Below are positions 1 through 11,349 of a stretch of 64,000 bases of DNA, one piece after another. The stretch lies in the NCBI GenBank assembly GCA_009667805.1, contig CM019063.1, forward strand, positions 59,566,881 to 59,630,880, read 5' to 3'. Source of the stretch: Leptobrachium leishanense (lineage: Eukaryota; Chordata; Amphibia; Anura; Megophryidae). The notes under the pieces were generated by a model. The model did no database searches and had not been told where the DNA came from. It worked only from the letters and a program-made list of their open reading frames with translations. A program made the position numbers and the translations under genes. Numbering within the stretch: position 1 is the first letter of the stretch; each line of letters begins with the position of its first letter.

Positions 1-651
1 ATATAAAATATTTATTTTTAAAGAGGGAAACTAGTGTCAGTCTCCGCATTGTTCTTCCTTCAGTCAGACGTTTGCAATATATTCTATTAAACGCTCTCAC
101 ATCATAATGTTGTTACTTCATGTTGACATTCTTTGACCATTTGACATTTTGAAACCATTATAGAGTGTAGGTAAACATGATCATGGTCTCCCACTTACGA
201 TGCTTGTTAGAAAGCTTCGCTGCTTGAAGTCTGTATATATTATTCATTTGGGACGCCTGTTCCATGGTCATAGTGTATTGATATAAGATTCAGGAGCCTG
301 CTATAGAACAATCAATGCCTGATTGTGCTACTCTTTACCCAAAAAAAGAACGGTGCAATATACATTTTATATTCGTTGAAGAATGGATTGGCTATTTTTT
401 CAATATTCAATAATCAATATATCACTGACTATAATATACATTGATCTTTCTAAATGGCTGAAGTTTCCCTGACTCGACTCATTGTATGCCAGAAGAAGCT
501 GAACTTGTGGAATGAATATTTTTTAGTAGTTTATACTACATGCCAGTAAAGCCCTTGAGAAAAATCCCTAAATTTGCCAGAAAGTTTAGGGCCCTACTCC
601 GTAGCTGTGGATAAGATAAATACAGGAGACGTCACACATAACATTACACAA
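1..651. other. AT-rich sequence, nothing recognised
   Basis: No open frame of note, no repeat and no inverted termini were recognised. It is the left flank of the first MITE. Confidence 0.5.
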
Positions 652-1510
652 TCAGGGTAATTCAAAGAGATTCAAAAAGTCACCGCACGTTCGGTGACTT
701 TTCGTTCTCTTCAATTCTGTTCCTTTTGCCGATCCCATTTCGGCGACCCTGCGGTGTATTCAGCAAACACCACAGGGTCCCCGAAATTGCAGGGAAAAGC
801 TACCGCAAACCCGACGAAAACTAACCATAAAACCCAGCGAATGCACGCCGAAAACCTGCAAAAACATCTGGATTAACCAGTCGAAGACGCCAGAAAAACC
901 CGAGCAGGAGCCGATCACACGCAGAGAAGCCGCCGGAAAAAGCCGACAGTGAATAAATTAGGAAAACAGTTTGCTTGAATGTGTGAAAAGTGAAAGGCTG
1001 TTTGCAAAGAAACTACTGAGCGAAAATATCTGAAATTTACTTATGAGGTCCAGGGAATGATAATAAAGAGGACTGTTACAGAAAAAATAAGTAAACTTAA
1101 AAAAAATCTGACTTTTTAAAAAAAAAAGAAAAATCCCGAAAAATGCTTAAAAAATCTATAAATAAAGAGACTCTTTACTGCAGAATTTTATAATGAACGG
1201 TTTATTAGATATTGAATTAAAACGGGAATATTTTTAACATTAAAGCCTATGGGATTCGCCTGAATAAACCTGTCAAATGAAACCACCGAATGGCAGGGCA
1301 TTTCGGGAACCTTTCACTGCTGGTTTGTGTTATCTGAATAGCCGAAGCAGTGCTTTTTTATGGGGATTTCACTGCCCTTGAACAGGCACCGAACAGGCAC
1401 CTTATGTGCAGGCAATTCGCCAGGATTTGGCGAATTGCCTGCTCTCTGGATAGCCAAATGGCCAAGAAAGGTTACCTTTCTCCAGCCATTCGGATTCGGA
1501 ATAACCCTGA
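652..1510 (+). mobile_element. MITE-A copy 1 (non-autonomous DNA transposon)
   Basis: The ends read TCAGGGTAATTCAAAGAGAT and, inverted, a decayed AATAACCCTGA followed by TA. The left subterminal part folds into a hairpin around AAGTCACCGCACGTTCGGTG. The right part holds a second hairpin (near 1410-1440) with arms AGGCAATTCGCC. At least six more copies lie in this window, in both orientations. It carries no transposase; the short frames over 1314-1616 are only the translated repeat. The superfamily is undetermined; a TA target duplication is clear at copy 3. Right terminal homology is weakened here. Confidence 0.8.
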
Positions 1511-1679
1511 TAATGTCTCCTGTAGTTGTCTTATCGAGAGAAATCACAATCCCTTTCTTGCCACAAACTGGGCTTGCGTCTCGAGTGTAGTGCTTCCCTG
1601 CACGACATTACTGTAAATAAGTGGTTAACAAGTGGTATTACTTTGTATTTCTGTAACAATTCAATGTTCTTGAAGCCAG

Positions 1680-1760
1680 GACATACTTGAAAATGAGAGA
1701 AATCTCAATGTATCCTCCCTGGTAAAATCCTTTGCAAATAAATAAATAAAATAAATAAAT
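1680..1760 (+). repeat. SINE 3' tail fragment
   Basis: This stretch (AGGACATACTTGAAAATGAG... ending in GGTAAAATCC plus A-rich TAAA repeats) matches the 3' end of the tRNA-derived SINE at 45168-45365. The tRNA-like head is missing. Confidence 0.65.
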
Positions 1761-1761
1761 A

Positions 1762-1923
1762 ACCGTGGTCCTCAGATCCCCCTAACAGACCAGATCACCT
1801 TGGGGAAATGCAGACTGAATTCTGCAATCACTGAGCAGCAAATCATATCACCTGTGCTGTGCTTCACATATCCTGCAAACCTGACCTGTTGGGGGACTTG
1901 ACGACCGCGGTTGGCAAAAACTG
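1762..1923 (-). mobile_element. Small hAT-type MITE, copy 1
   Basis: This short repeat (GGTCCTCAGATC, CTAACAGACCAG, TGCAGACTGAATTCTGCAAT) is the reverse complement of the element that flanks the hAT copy at 59009-63514. Ends of the GGTTGG / CCAACC type are visible. There are no coding sequences. Confidence 0.55.
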
Positions 1924-2045
1924 CCGTAAATTAAAGTCCCCTATACTTAGTATAGGAGATGTTAATTTTCACCTTCGCATGGAAGAGCAAACTATTCCGA
2001 TGTACGCTGTGCTTCAACCAGGGAGATTGTATTTCACTGTGAAAT

Positions 2046-2290
2046 AACATCTCCTTGAAGCTGGTGTTAAGTGATTTTTGCATTTGCAAAATCACGTAAC
2101 ACAATATGACACAAAAAAAATCCCATACTCTCCTCTCATCCCATGGTGAAGAGGGCAGCGCGATCGGCCGCTTCCTCTCACCAGCAGCAGAGTGAGCCTG
2201 GGAACAAATAGTTCCTTGTTTCTCTCCGTGATTCCTCCTTGGCACTGCAGATCCAGTGGACTTCACAAGCCGACACTTGTGGGGGGCTCT
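2046..2290 (+). repeat. Repeat family C, copy 1
   Basis: Contains GCATTTGCAAAATCA, CTCCTCTCATCCCATGG and GGGAACAAATAG. Recognisably the same family occurs at 33930-34215 (opposite strand) and 51537-51745. Origin unknown; probably a non-autonomous element. Confidence 0.5.
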
Positions 2291-2447
2291 GCGCCACTGA
2301 CCGTATCTGACAACCTTACCATTTGTTCAAGGGCTAGGCCAGACATAAGTTTCAGAAGGGGCAGGCTACCTATTTTGACTAATGGCTAGTGTTGGGTTCA
2401 TAGTGTCAGGCAGATCCACCCCAAATCTCAGGTTACTCTTATCACAC

Positions 2448-3107
2448 TAGGCTTGTGCACCGATTTTTTTTTCGGTTCGATCCGGTTCGATTTGTTCAGA
2501 TGTTTAAAATTTTCGATTCGGCTCGTTTCGACCGATTTCTGTTTCGATTCGGTTCGGTTCGGCTTGTTTTTTGTGTAAATTTTTTTTGGGAATATCGACC
2601 ATTTTTCGTGTTTTCGGGTCACTTTGCCTGTTTTTTGTATCGACTTTTCGTGATTTCGGAAATTTACGTTTTTTTCGGAACGTCTGTTCTCGTTTCAAAG
2701 TGTCAAACTTTGTTTTGACGTAAACTACTATGGTTTACTTTTTTATACTTTATATATTTTTTTATAATAAATTTTTGGTTTGTTTTTCGGATCCGATAAT
2801 TCATTCTGTCGATACGATAATTCTGGCGATTCTATCGTGTTTTTTTCTTATTAAATAAAGATCCTTTTTTTATTACGAATATACATTTCACAACTTTATT
2901 TAATCACATTAAAAAAATGGTATGAAAGCCAAGGAACAAAAAAAATGAACAAAACGATTTAAAAAACGCTAAACTGACCCGAATGGTCTGACTTTAAAAA
3001 TAAAAACCAGAACAAAAAGGTTTTAAAACGGAAAAATAGTTGATCAAAATGATCTAAAACGAAAAAAAAAAAAACAAATAAAATGATTTAAAACAGACAA
3101 AAAAAAA
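2448..3107 (+). mobile_element. AT-rich hAT-like non-autonomous element
   Basis: Starts TAGGCTTGTGCACC, resembling the TAGAGGTGTGCA end of the element at 49454. The start is followed by many TTCGGTTCG-like motifs and then long A/T-rich stretches. I could not locate a convincing right terminus, so the end is arbitrary. The small Phe-rich and Lys-rich frames here are compositional artefacts. Confidence 0.4.
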
Positions 3108-3111
3108 TTAA

Positions 3112-3960
3112 CCCTTCACGCCTGTGTGCTGTGCTGCTGAACTAATTTTTAACAGTTTCGCTCCTCTTGTTTAAACGCGTTTTTTTGAAGCCTTATTTTA
3201 TAATATGACCCAGACATGTTATATATCGTTCTTTCCGGCAGACTCGGCAGATGATTCATAATATATCATTATCATATGTATGCGTCATGTCCTGTCTGTA
3301 TATTATAACAAAAAATGCAATAAAATTAGAATTTTCAATGTTTGTTTTACAAGGTGTAAAGTGTTTTTTTCACATTTTAACATGCGAGTGTTTGCGGTTA
3401 TATTTTATGAGTTGCGTTTGTTAAAAAAAAATTGAAATGGGGACTTGTTATTTTTTTTGGTGAAAATTACACTATTTTTAACAAACGCACCCCATACAGT
3501 GCAGCATCATTGTTCACATTATAGTTGAAATGGGAACAATATTGCTGCATTAACAAAACAAAACAAAAAACCTGTTTATTTTTTTTTATATTTTAATTTT
3601 TTATAATTTTTAACATTGTCATGTTTGGTATTGTTGGAAAGGCCATGCTCTGGTCGATCCAAAGATACCAAACATTAACCTATAGCTGCCGCGGATCGGG
3701 AGATAGGGGGTTCATTGGAACCCCCTATCTCCACCATTGGTCGCAGTTAGGGGTTAACTCCAGAAATGACGTCATTGTGACGAGGTCTTGGGACTGTCGG
3801 CAGCTGCCGTTCCCCCACGCTGTTGTCTTCCTGCAAAGACGTGACCATGCTGGCGGGCAGTGTCTTAGCGGGCAGCGGTGGGAGAGAGAGAGCTCATAGC
3901 TGGGAGGAGGTGTTGCGTGAAGCTGCGAACAGGGACAAATAAACTAGACCTGAGCCGCAC
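3112..3960 (+). mobile_element. piggyBac-type MITE remnant (TTAA end)
   Basis: Begins at TTAA followed by CCCTTCACGCC. The interior (TTGGAAAGGCCATG, CGCGGATCGGGAGATAG, GGGGTTAACTCC) aligns with the well-bounded TTAA element at 32606-33436. The right end is not evident, so this is called a remnant. No protein. Confidence 0.45.
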
Positions 3961-4366
3961 TAAGGATCTTTGGGTTGTGTCGGAGAAGACTTCACGCAGT
4001 GCTGCCATCAATATTTTTTGATAAATTCTTGGTTATACAATGAATGTGACTGGACAAAAATCCGTGTTGTTGTGACATCGCCTAAGCTTAACAAAACCAT
4101 GCCACGTCGGTAATCAAATCTCAAGGCAGTACAACAAGGTTGTGTTAGTGTGTGACATTTTTTGGCCAGGCAGGCAGTGTAGAATGTGCACAGTCACATT
4201 CATGGCCACAAATATGTTGACAAATTTATGACAAAGGGTCCATAGAAATGTCAATAAATTTATGTACATATAATTTTAACAGTGTGGAAACCAAGCAATA
4301 CATATTAACTTATTAAGTAAGGAAAAGCAACGCACACAAACAGGAAAATATAGAAAAAATAGAAAA
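3961..4366. other. 3' flank of the minus-strand exon run, nothing recognised
   Basis: Unique-looking sequence lying downstream (minus sense) of a poly(A) signal. No open frame or repeat was recognised. Confidence 0.4.
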
Positions 4367-4372
4367 TTTATT
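4367..4372 (-). promoter_or_regulatory. Poly(A) signal AATAAA for the minus-strand exon run
   Basis: On the minus strand AATAAA follows the terminal exon stop codon (4443-4445) by about 70 bases, a reasonable 3' UTR length. This supports a real transcription unit in that direction. Confidence 0.4.
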
Positions 4373-4442
4373 TACAACATGCCACGGATGGCAAACTGCC
4401 CAACTGTGGCACAAACAAACATAGGGGAGGAGGAGGCTGGTC

Positions 4443-4591
4443 TCACTGCCGCTCCAAGACGTCAACGGCATTGTTGATATGCTCCCGCAACTCCTGCAGC
4501 AACTCCTGGATGGCTTCTATGTTGGTGCCAGCCAGGCATAGCTTGCCGATCGCCATCCTCATCCTGGCACTGGACCTGTCCGGTCTGGCTT
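4443..4591 (-). CDS. Exon D, terminal exon with stop
   Basis: Using the acceptor at ATGAG|AAGCC the frame from exon C continues as EARPDRSSARMRMAIGKL, then CLAGTNIEAIQELLQELREH, and ends at TGA (4443-4445). The nearer AG (4598-4599) would bring in an immediate in-frame TGA, so the later AG was preferred. The last 25 residues look amphipathic and helical. Confidence 0.4.
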
Positions 4592-7500
4592 CTCATTCTA
4601 TATATCCAACAAATGAAAGAAGGAAAATACAGTAAGTAAAGCAGGTTTCTATTTTTGACTGAAAGTCTTGAAAAAATATAACAGTAGTATATACCAGTGC
4701 TGGCGGCCTCCTGAGGCTCTGACTCCTCCGACTCCTCCTCCTCCACCACCACCGTCAGCATCTCTTCCGGTGCTATATCTAAGAAATTAAAGAAATAAAA
4801 AATACAGTAAACAACAAAACTGATTTATTTTTGAACAAAAGTCGATGCAAAATACAACAGTAAAAAAAAAACTATCAGGGTTATCCAAAGAGATACGAAT
4901 TGCTTGAGAAAGGTAACCGAACGCTGAAAATCAGCGTTCGGTTACCTTTCCTGGCCATTCGGCTATCCAGAGAGCAGGCAATTCGCCAAATCCTGGCGAA
5001 TTGCCTGAACATACGGTGCCTGTTCGGTGCCTGTTCGAGGGCAGTGAAATCCCCATGAAAAAGCACTGCTTCGGCTATTCAGAGAACACAAACCAGCAGT
5101 GAAAGGTTCCCCTAATGCCCTGCCATTCGGTGGTTTAATTCGGCAAGTTTGTTCAGGAGAATCCCATAGGCTTCAATGTTAAATATATTCCCGTTTTAAT
5201 TCAATATCTAATAAACCGTTCATTATAAAATTCTGCAGCAAAAAGTCTCTTTATTCATTGATTTTTTAGGATATTTTTTTTTTTGTATTTAAAGTTTTTT
5301 TATTTTGAAACAGGCATCAAAACAATCATAAAGAAAATGGCCTCGCAGGACCAGAGCTAGTCATCTGTAAATAGAATGGCCGCACAGGGCCATACTTAGT
5401 CAATTTGGAATAGTATATAGAGACTTGAAAGTTAGGAATAGAGAAAATAAGAGAAATATCACAGAGATCATCTTAAGACTGCTTGAAAATGGAATAAAAG
5501 GATAAACAGCGATTACTCCGCAATAGTTAGAAATGGAAAATCAGCAAAATGTCAAAAAACGGGAGAGGGTTATAACAAAAAGACATCAAAAATACTTCAG
5601 ATAATAAAAGCAGAAAGTCTCATATATGTCCCCTGCCGGGGGAATGTCATCGGGAAAAAAGAAATACAATAAAGTCTGAAGCGTCTCTGAATTAAGTGGG
5701 GGGAGGGGGAGAACAACAGTGAGAGAACATCAATTTGGCATCAAATAATTAAATGGGGAAAAATACGGCCCTGCTGTCAGCCAGTGTCTCGAAACTGCCC
5801 GGGCAGTGGGGTAGACAGGGTAACATCTCAATCATATGTAGGACATAAAACAGGTATAAGAAACACATATGGGGTGGGGGGTCTTCGCAGAAAAGAAAGA
5901 GAAAAAAGAAAAAAAAAAAAAAAAAGGTGTCAAGCGATCAAAAATAAAATGAGGGGGTAGCAATAATAAAGAGAAAATTACTCAAAGTAAAAGGGAATAA
6001 AGACTCTGCTAGGATGTCCCCAGCCGGGACATACATATCACAAAAAGGGCCCAAAAAAAAAAAAAAAATAATAAGGTGAAAAGTCCTCACAAAAGATATG
6101 CTTAAAGGAAAAAATAACATCAAAAAGGGTGAAACTGCTTCTGGGGTAATATTTTCATCCATTGTCTCTGAATGGTCTTCGCTGTAACACAGGTAAGGTC
6201 ACAGCATAAAGGCCAGGTTGGTCAGCATAGGTGCACCCGGATATGGAGAACGAAATCCGCGCTGCATACAAGCCCACGTGGCAGACAAGAAGGGCAACCA
6301 GTCCCTGGGCCTTCCCGGCGGCCGCACTGCCAGACCTTGGCCAACGCTGCCTCTCACCAGCACCAGGCCCAACAGTCTCTGCCGGCGCCCTCAGCACGGC
6401 TTCTGGGGAAGGCTCCCCCGCAGACATCACCTCCTCTGTCAGGGTAGCTCCGTCGTCACGCGCCAGACTGTCGACCACGCTTCCCATCAAACACGGAGAA
6501 GACAGGCGCAGCCCACAATCCATGCCTCCTGGTCCAGCACTCCGTCTGTCAGTACCGTTCACCAGATGACCGCTAGGTTGAGTGTCCCCCGGTACCTCAT
6601 CTGTTGGGCTCTCAGTCACCCGACCGACTCCCAGCATCACCATCAGTCGCCGCCATGAATCAGGACGAGCGGATGCTCCCCTCCACCCGGCGACCGTTCA
6701 AGACATGCCTCGAGGGCCGAAAACAGAGCTTCCATGCCACTGGTGGGTGCGTGGGGCCCACATTGTGCGCCTCTGATGGCAGGGGGACACCGCAACAAGT
6801 CATCAAGGGATCTGGAGGTCCCAGGAGGGACGAGGAGCGAGGCTGCCAGGCTTCAAAAGGTAGGCCTCAAAATGGCCGACGGCCGTTCGATGCTGAAGGG
6901 TCTCCACAAAATGAAAAGTCAGCTGTGCCTCGGCGAGGGGGGCTAAAACGGGCCCCAAAGCAATCCCCGCAATGGCCAGCCGCACAGGGTCTTCAATGTT
7001 GGGCAGATCCGCAACAAAAGACACCATAAAAACCTCACCATAGGATAATCCCAGAGAGCTCCACAGAGACACGTCTGCTCCCATGCAGAGCTGGCCACGC
7101 CCCCCCGATTTTTTAGGATATTTTAAGCATTTTTCAGAATTTTTTTTTTTTTAAAAAAAGTCCGATTTTTTTTTTTTTTTTTATTTTTTTTTAAGTTTAC
7201 TTATTTATTCTGTAACAGCCCTCTTTATTATCATTCCCTGGACCTCCTGTGAAAATTTCAGACATTTTCGCTCAGTAGTTTCTTTGCAAACAGCGTTTCT
7301 TTTTCCCAGATTCATACAAACGGTTTTTCTAATTTATTCACTGCCTCCTCTGCGTCTCAGCTGCTTCGGCTCTGTGTGATTCGGCTCCTTTTCGGCTCCT
7401 GTTCGGCTTCTTCGAAGGTTAATCCAGATGTTTTTGCTTGTTTTCAGCGTGCATTCGGTTAGTTTTCGTCAGGTTTTCGGCAGCTTTTCCCTGCAATTCG

Positions 7501-7912
7501 GGGACCCTGTGCTGTTTGCTGAATACACCGCAGGGTCACCGAAATGCAATCGGCAAAAGGAACCGAATTGAAGAGAACGAAAAGTCACCGAACGTGCGGT
7601 GACTTTTCGAATCTCTTTGGATAACCCTGCTGGACTCGCGGCATCCTGCTGCGGCTCCAGCTCCCTCTCTCCAACATCGCCCTCCTCCTGCTCCTCCTCC
7701 TGCTCCTCCTCTTCCTCCTCCTGCTCCTCTTGTGCTATATATAAAAAAATTAAATGAAAATACAGTAAACAAAAAATTTTTCTGTTTTTACCAAAAAGTC
7801 GTTGCAAAATAAAACAGTATATACCAGCGCTGGTGGTCGCCCGTGGCTCCCTCCTCCTCCACTGGGGCACTGGTGCCCGCCGGGGCAGATGCTGCCTTTG
7901 CCTTTCTGTCTT
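4443..7912 (-). CDS. Multi-exon acidic-protein gene of unknown identity, split by a transposon
   Basis: I do not recognise this protein. Four exon-like blocks (7912-7825, 7734-7633, 4772-4695, 4591-4443) are separated by introns that begin GTATATACT and end in AG. Their splice phases agree: each readable junction is phase 1. The joined frame has an Arg/Pro-rich block, a Glu-rich block (EEQEEEEEEQ), a second acidic block (VVVEEEESEESEPQ) and a C-terminal helix-like segment (AIQELLQELREHINN) before TGA. A poly(A) signal follows. A MITE-A copy (4875-7630) interrupts it at or just after the second block. The upstream start was not found. It could be the accessory (DNA-binding) gene of a Harbinger-type transposon or a duplicated host gene; both are guesses. 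Confidence 0.42.
4695..4772 (-). CDS. Exon C (acidic), symmetric phase 1
   Basis: 78 bp between acceptor GATATAG and donor G|GTATATAC. It reads APEEMLTVVV, then EEEESEESEPQEAAST. Both borders are phase 1, so the exon could be duplicated or skipped without changing frame. Confidence 0.42.
4875..7630 (-). mobile_element. MITE-A copy 2, itself split by an L1-like insertion
   Basis: The left end TCAGGGTTATCCAAAGAGAT follows TA (4873-4874); the right end is GGATAACCCTGC. Hairpin AACCGAACGCTGAAAATCAG lies just inside the left end, and the GTCACC hairpin just inside the right end (7570-7610). Taking out 5278-7106 leaves about 0.9 kb, the family length. It has inserted into the minus-strand exon run. 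Confidence 0.8.
5278..7106 (-). mobile_element. L1-like non-LTR retroelement insertion, short form
   Basis: Flanked by an exact 18-bp duplication, GATTTTTTAGGATATTTT (5260-5277 and 7107-7124). Read on the minus strand it begins CGGGGGGGCGTGGCCAGC, a typical start of vertebrate L1-type 5' regions, and ends in an A tract (a T run on the plus strand). It is only 1.83 kb and shows no reverse transcriptase. It is therefore either an internally deleted L1 or a non-autonomous element made of L1-like ends. The 162-codon minus frame at 6155-6643 has no recognisable domain. Confidence 0.65.
7633..7734 (-). CDS. Exon B (Glu-rich), cut by the MITE
   Basis: Follows the acceptor ATATATAG and reads AQEEQEEEEEEQEEEQEE, then GDVGERELEPQQDAASPA, before running into the MITE-A end. 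Its original donor site cannot be seen because the insertion lies at that point. The GAG/CAG-rich composition could expand by slippage. Confidence 0.4.
7825..7912 (-). CDS. Exon A of the minus-strand gene
   Basis: 88 bp between TTTGGCAG and the donor G|GTATATAC. In the phase required downstream it reads 29 codons ending in RATTSA plus one base. It is open in all three frames, so the frame rests on the phase match with the later exons. Confidence 0.38.
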
Positions 7913-7935
7913 CTGCCAAATCCAAAAAATAACAC

Positions 7936-8524
7936 GTAAATAATGCAGACTGGAAAAAATGGTATATCTATACAATATATTGCCGAAAGTATTGCGACAC
8001 CCCTCCACTACCCCACTACCAGCTTGACCCACCACTACTCCCATCTCATAGTTCTAAAGTCACAAAATATTTATTTATTTCCTCTGCACATAGACATATA
8101 TTACCGTTCAATTATATTTTTTTCAGAAGTAAACATTACGTTTATTCAATAAAAACTATTATTTGTGTTGTGTGCGTACAAAACGCATTGTGCGACTGCT
8201 TTTAGTTATTTTATAGAAGGCCTCAGCCTCAGTTTCACTTTCAGTTTCTGCTAATAATAAAACTGTGGACATTGCAGAAACAACAACAGAAATCCACCAT
8301 TTTGTTTTGAAATTTGCATCTAAAGCGTTCAATAATGACAGTGCTGCAGCAAACTTAATTGCTGCGCTGCAACAATTCAGCAGCTGCTGAGGATGTATTG
8401 AACGCGGCTCTGTTTGGATGCACTTTCAGAAGAACTACAGTGGCAAGAAAAATCCCTTTGGGATTACGTGGAGTTTTGCATGAATTGGTCATAAAATGTG
8501 CTCTGATCTTCATCTAAGTCACAA
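7936..8524. other. Unassigned sequence left of the Tc1 element
   Basis: No coding sequence was recognised. It includes the upstream side of exon A and AT-rich DNA up to the Tc1 terminal repeat. Confidence 0.4.
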
Positions 8525-8645
8525 CAATTTGAAAAACACAGTCTGCTTAAAATATTACAACACAAACATTATATGTTTTCATGTGTTTATTGAACATAAC
8601 ATGTAAACATTCACAGTGCAGGGTGGAAAAAGTATGTGAACCCCT
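8525..8645 (+). repeat. Left terminal inverted repeat of Tc1 family 1
   Basis: CAATTTGAAAAACACAGTCT through AAAAAGTATGTGAACCC matches the reverse complement of 20078-20193 almost base for base. Confidence 0.85.
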
Positions 8646-8848
8646 AGCCTTATGACTTCTCCAAGAGCTAATTGGAGCCAGGAGTGAGCCAACAATGAGT
8701 CCAATCAGTGTGATATTATTGGATGTGTTGCTGAAAGCCGTCCTGCCCTTTAAAAACACACACCAGTTTTGGGTTTACTGGTTTCAAGAAGCACCGCCTG
8801 TTGTGAACCATGCCTCGCAGAAAAGAGCTCTCAGAAGACCTACGATCA

Positions 8849-9235
<387 letters not shown>

Positions 9236-9303
9236 CTACCGGCAAATTATTCTGTGGACAGATGAAACCAAAATTGAGTTGTTTGGAAAAACACACAACA
9301 CTA

Positions 9304-10340
<1,037 letters not shown>

Positions 10341-10495
10341 TGAATTCCAGAGTTTATCAAGACATTTTGCAGGAAACATAAGACCATCTGTCCGCCAACT
10401 GAAGCTCCGCAGAGGATGGATGATGTAATAGGACAATGACACAAAGCATACAAGTAATTCAACAAAAGAATGACTTCAACAAATCAAAATACGCT

Positions 10496-10827
10496 TTCTG
10501 GGGGTATGGCTCAAGTGTAGACCGCCTTGTGAGAGAGCAGCAACGGAGGCCGTGTCAGAGGGAGTTAGCCAGGTTTCAGTTAAAGCTAGGAGGTTGAAGG
10601 AGTTTGAAAGGAAGAGGTCATGGACGGCTGTGAGTTTGTTGCACACAGAGCGAATGCCCTCTGGAACGCTCGCTCTGTGTGCAACAAACTCACAGCTGTC
10701 CATGACCTCTTCCTTTCAAACTCCTTCAACCTCCTAGCTTTAACTGAAACCTGGCTAACTCCCTCTGACACGGCCTCCGTTGCTGCTCTCTCACATGGCG
10801 GTCTACACTTGAGCCATACCCCCAGAC
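10496..10827. repeat. Long inverted repeat at the L2 5' end
   Basis: 10496-10652 is the reverse complement of 10671-10827, about 157 bp per arm with few mismatches, around an 18-base loop (10653-10670). The outer 5 bases TCTGG of the left arm are also target sequence, so microhomology is present at the junction. Confidence 0.9.
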
Positions 10828-11349
10828 CGGGTGAGAGAAATGGTGGCGGGGTCGGAATCCTGCTCTCTCCCACCTGCACCTACCAGCATCTCCCTCCACC
10901 CCCATCCCTCTCCTTCTCCTCCTTCGAGACACACTGCATCCGCCTGTTCTCTCCTCTGGCTCTCAGGTGGGCAGTCATCTACCGCCCACCGGGACCAACC
11001 TCCCAGTTCTTTGACCACTTTGCTAGCTGGCTTTCTCACTTCCTGTCTTCTAATCTTCCATGCCTAGTTCTCGGGACTTCAACATTCCCATTGATGATCC
11101 TTCCGCCCCTGCTGCCTCCAAACTTCTTTCACTCACGTCCTCCCTTGGACTCACACAATCCTCCCTCCTCCCTACCCACCGCGATGGTCACGCTATTGAC
11201 CTTGTCTTTTCCAACCTCTGCTCCATTTCTGAGTTCAACTGTCGCCCTTCCCCATCTCTGACCACCACCTTCTCTCTTTCAACCTATCTGGACTTCCTAA
11301 ACACCCTGTTCCCCCACCCCGCACACACACTCGCAGAAATCTACATGCT
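10671..11349 (+). pseudogene. L2 endonuclease domain, frameshifted
   Basis: The APE-type endonuclease nicks target DNA to prime reverse transcription. Visible motifs are ARSVCNKLTAVHDLFLSNSF, LALTETWLTP, GGGVGILLS and IYRPPGP. After a shift near 11070 comes RDFNIP; after another near 11248, SDHHLLSF appears in a third frame. The catalytic Asn, Glu, Asp and His motifs can still be traced but are spread over three frames, so it is dead. The N-terminal part of the domain is cut off by the truncation. Confidence 0.8.

Noticed and set aside
1314..1616. Conserved-looking peptide (GDFTALEQAPNRHRMCRQFA) recurring at 1350, 5066, 10005 and 21204
   Set aside because: It recurs only because the MITE-A copies are homologous. 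The frame is short, varies in length and frame in each copy, and overlaps the palindromic subterminal region.
2428..2718. Phe/Arg-rich and Lys-rich frames
   Set aside because: Low-complexity TTCGGTT-type sequence of a non-autonomous element.
6155..6643. 162-codon minus frame, with 146 and 141-codon plus frames over the same DNA
   Set aside because: GC-rich retroelement 5' region is open in several frames at once; no ORF1 or RT motif seen.
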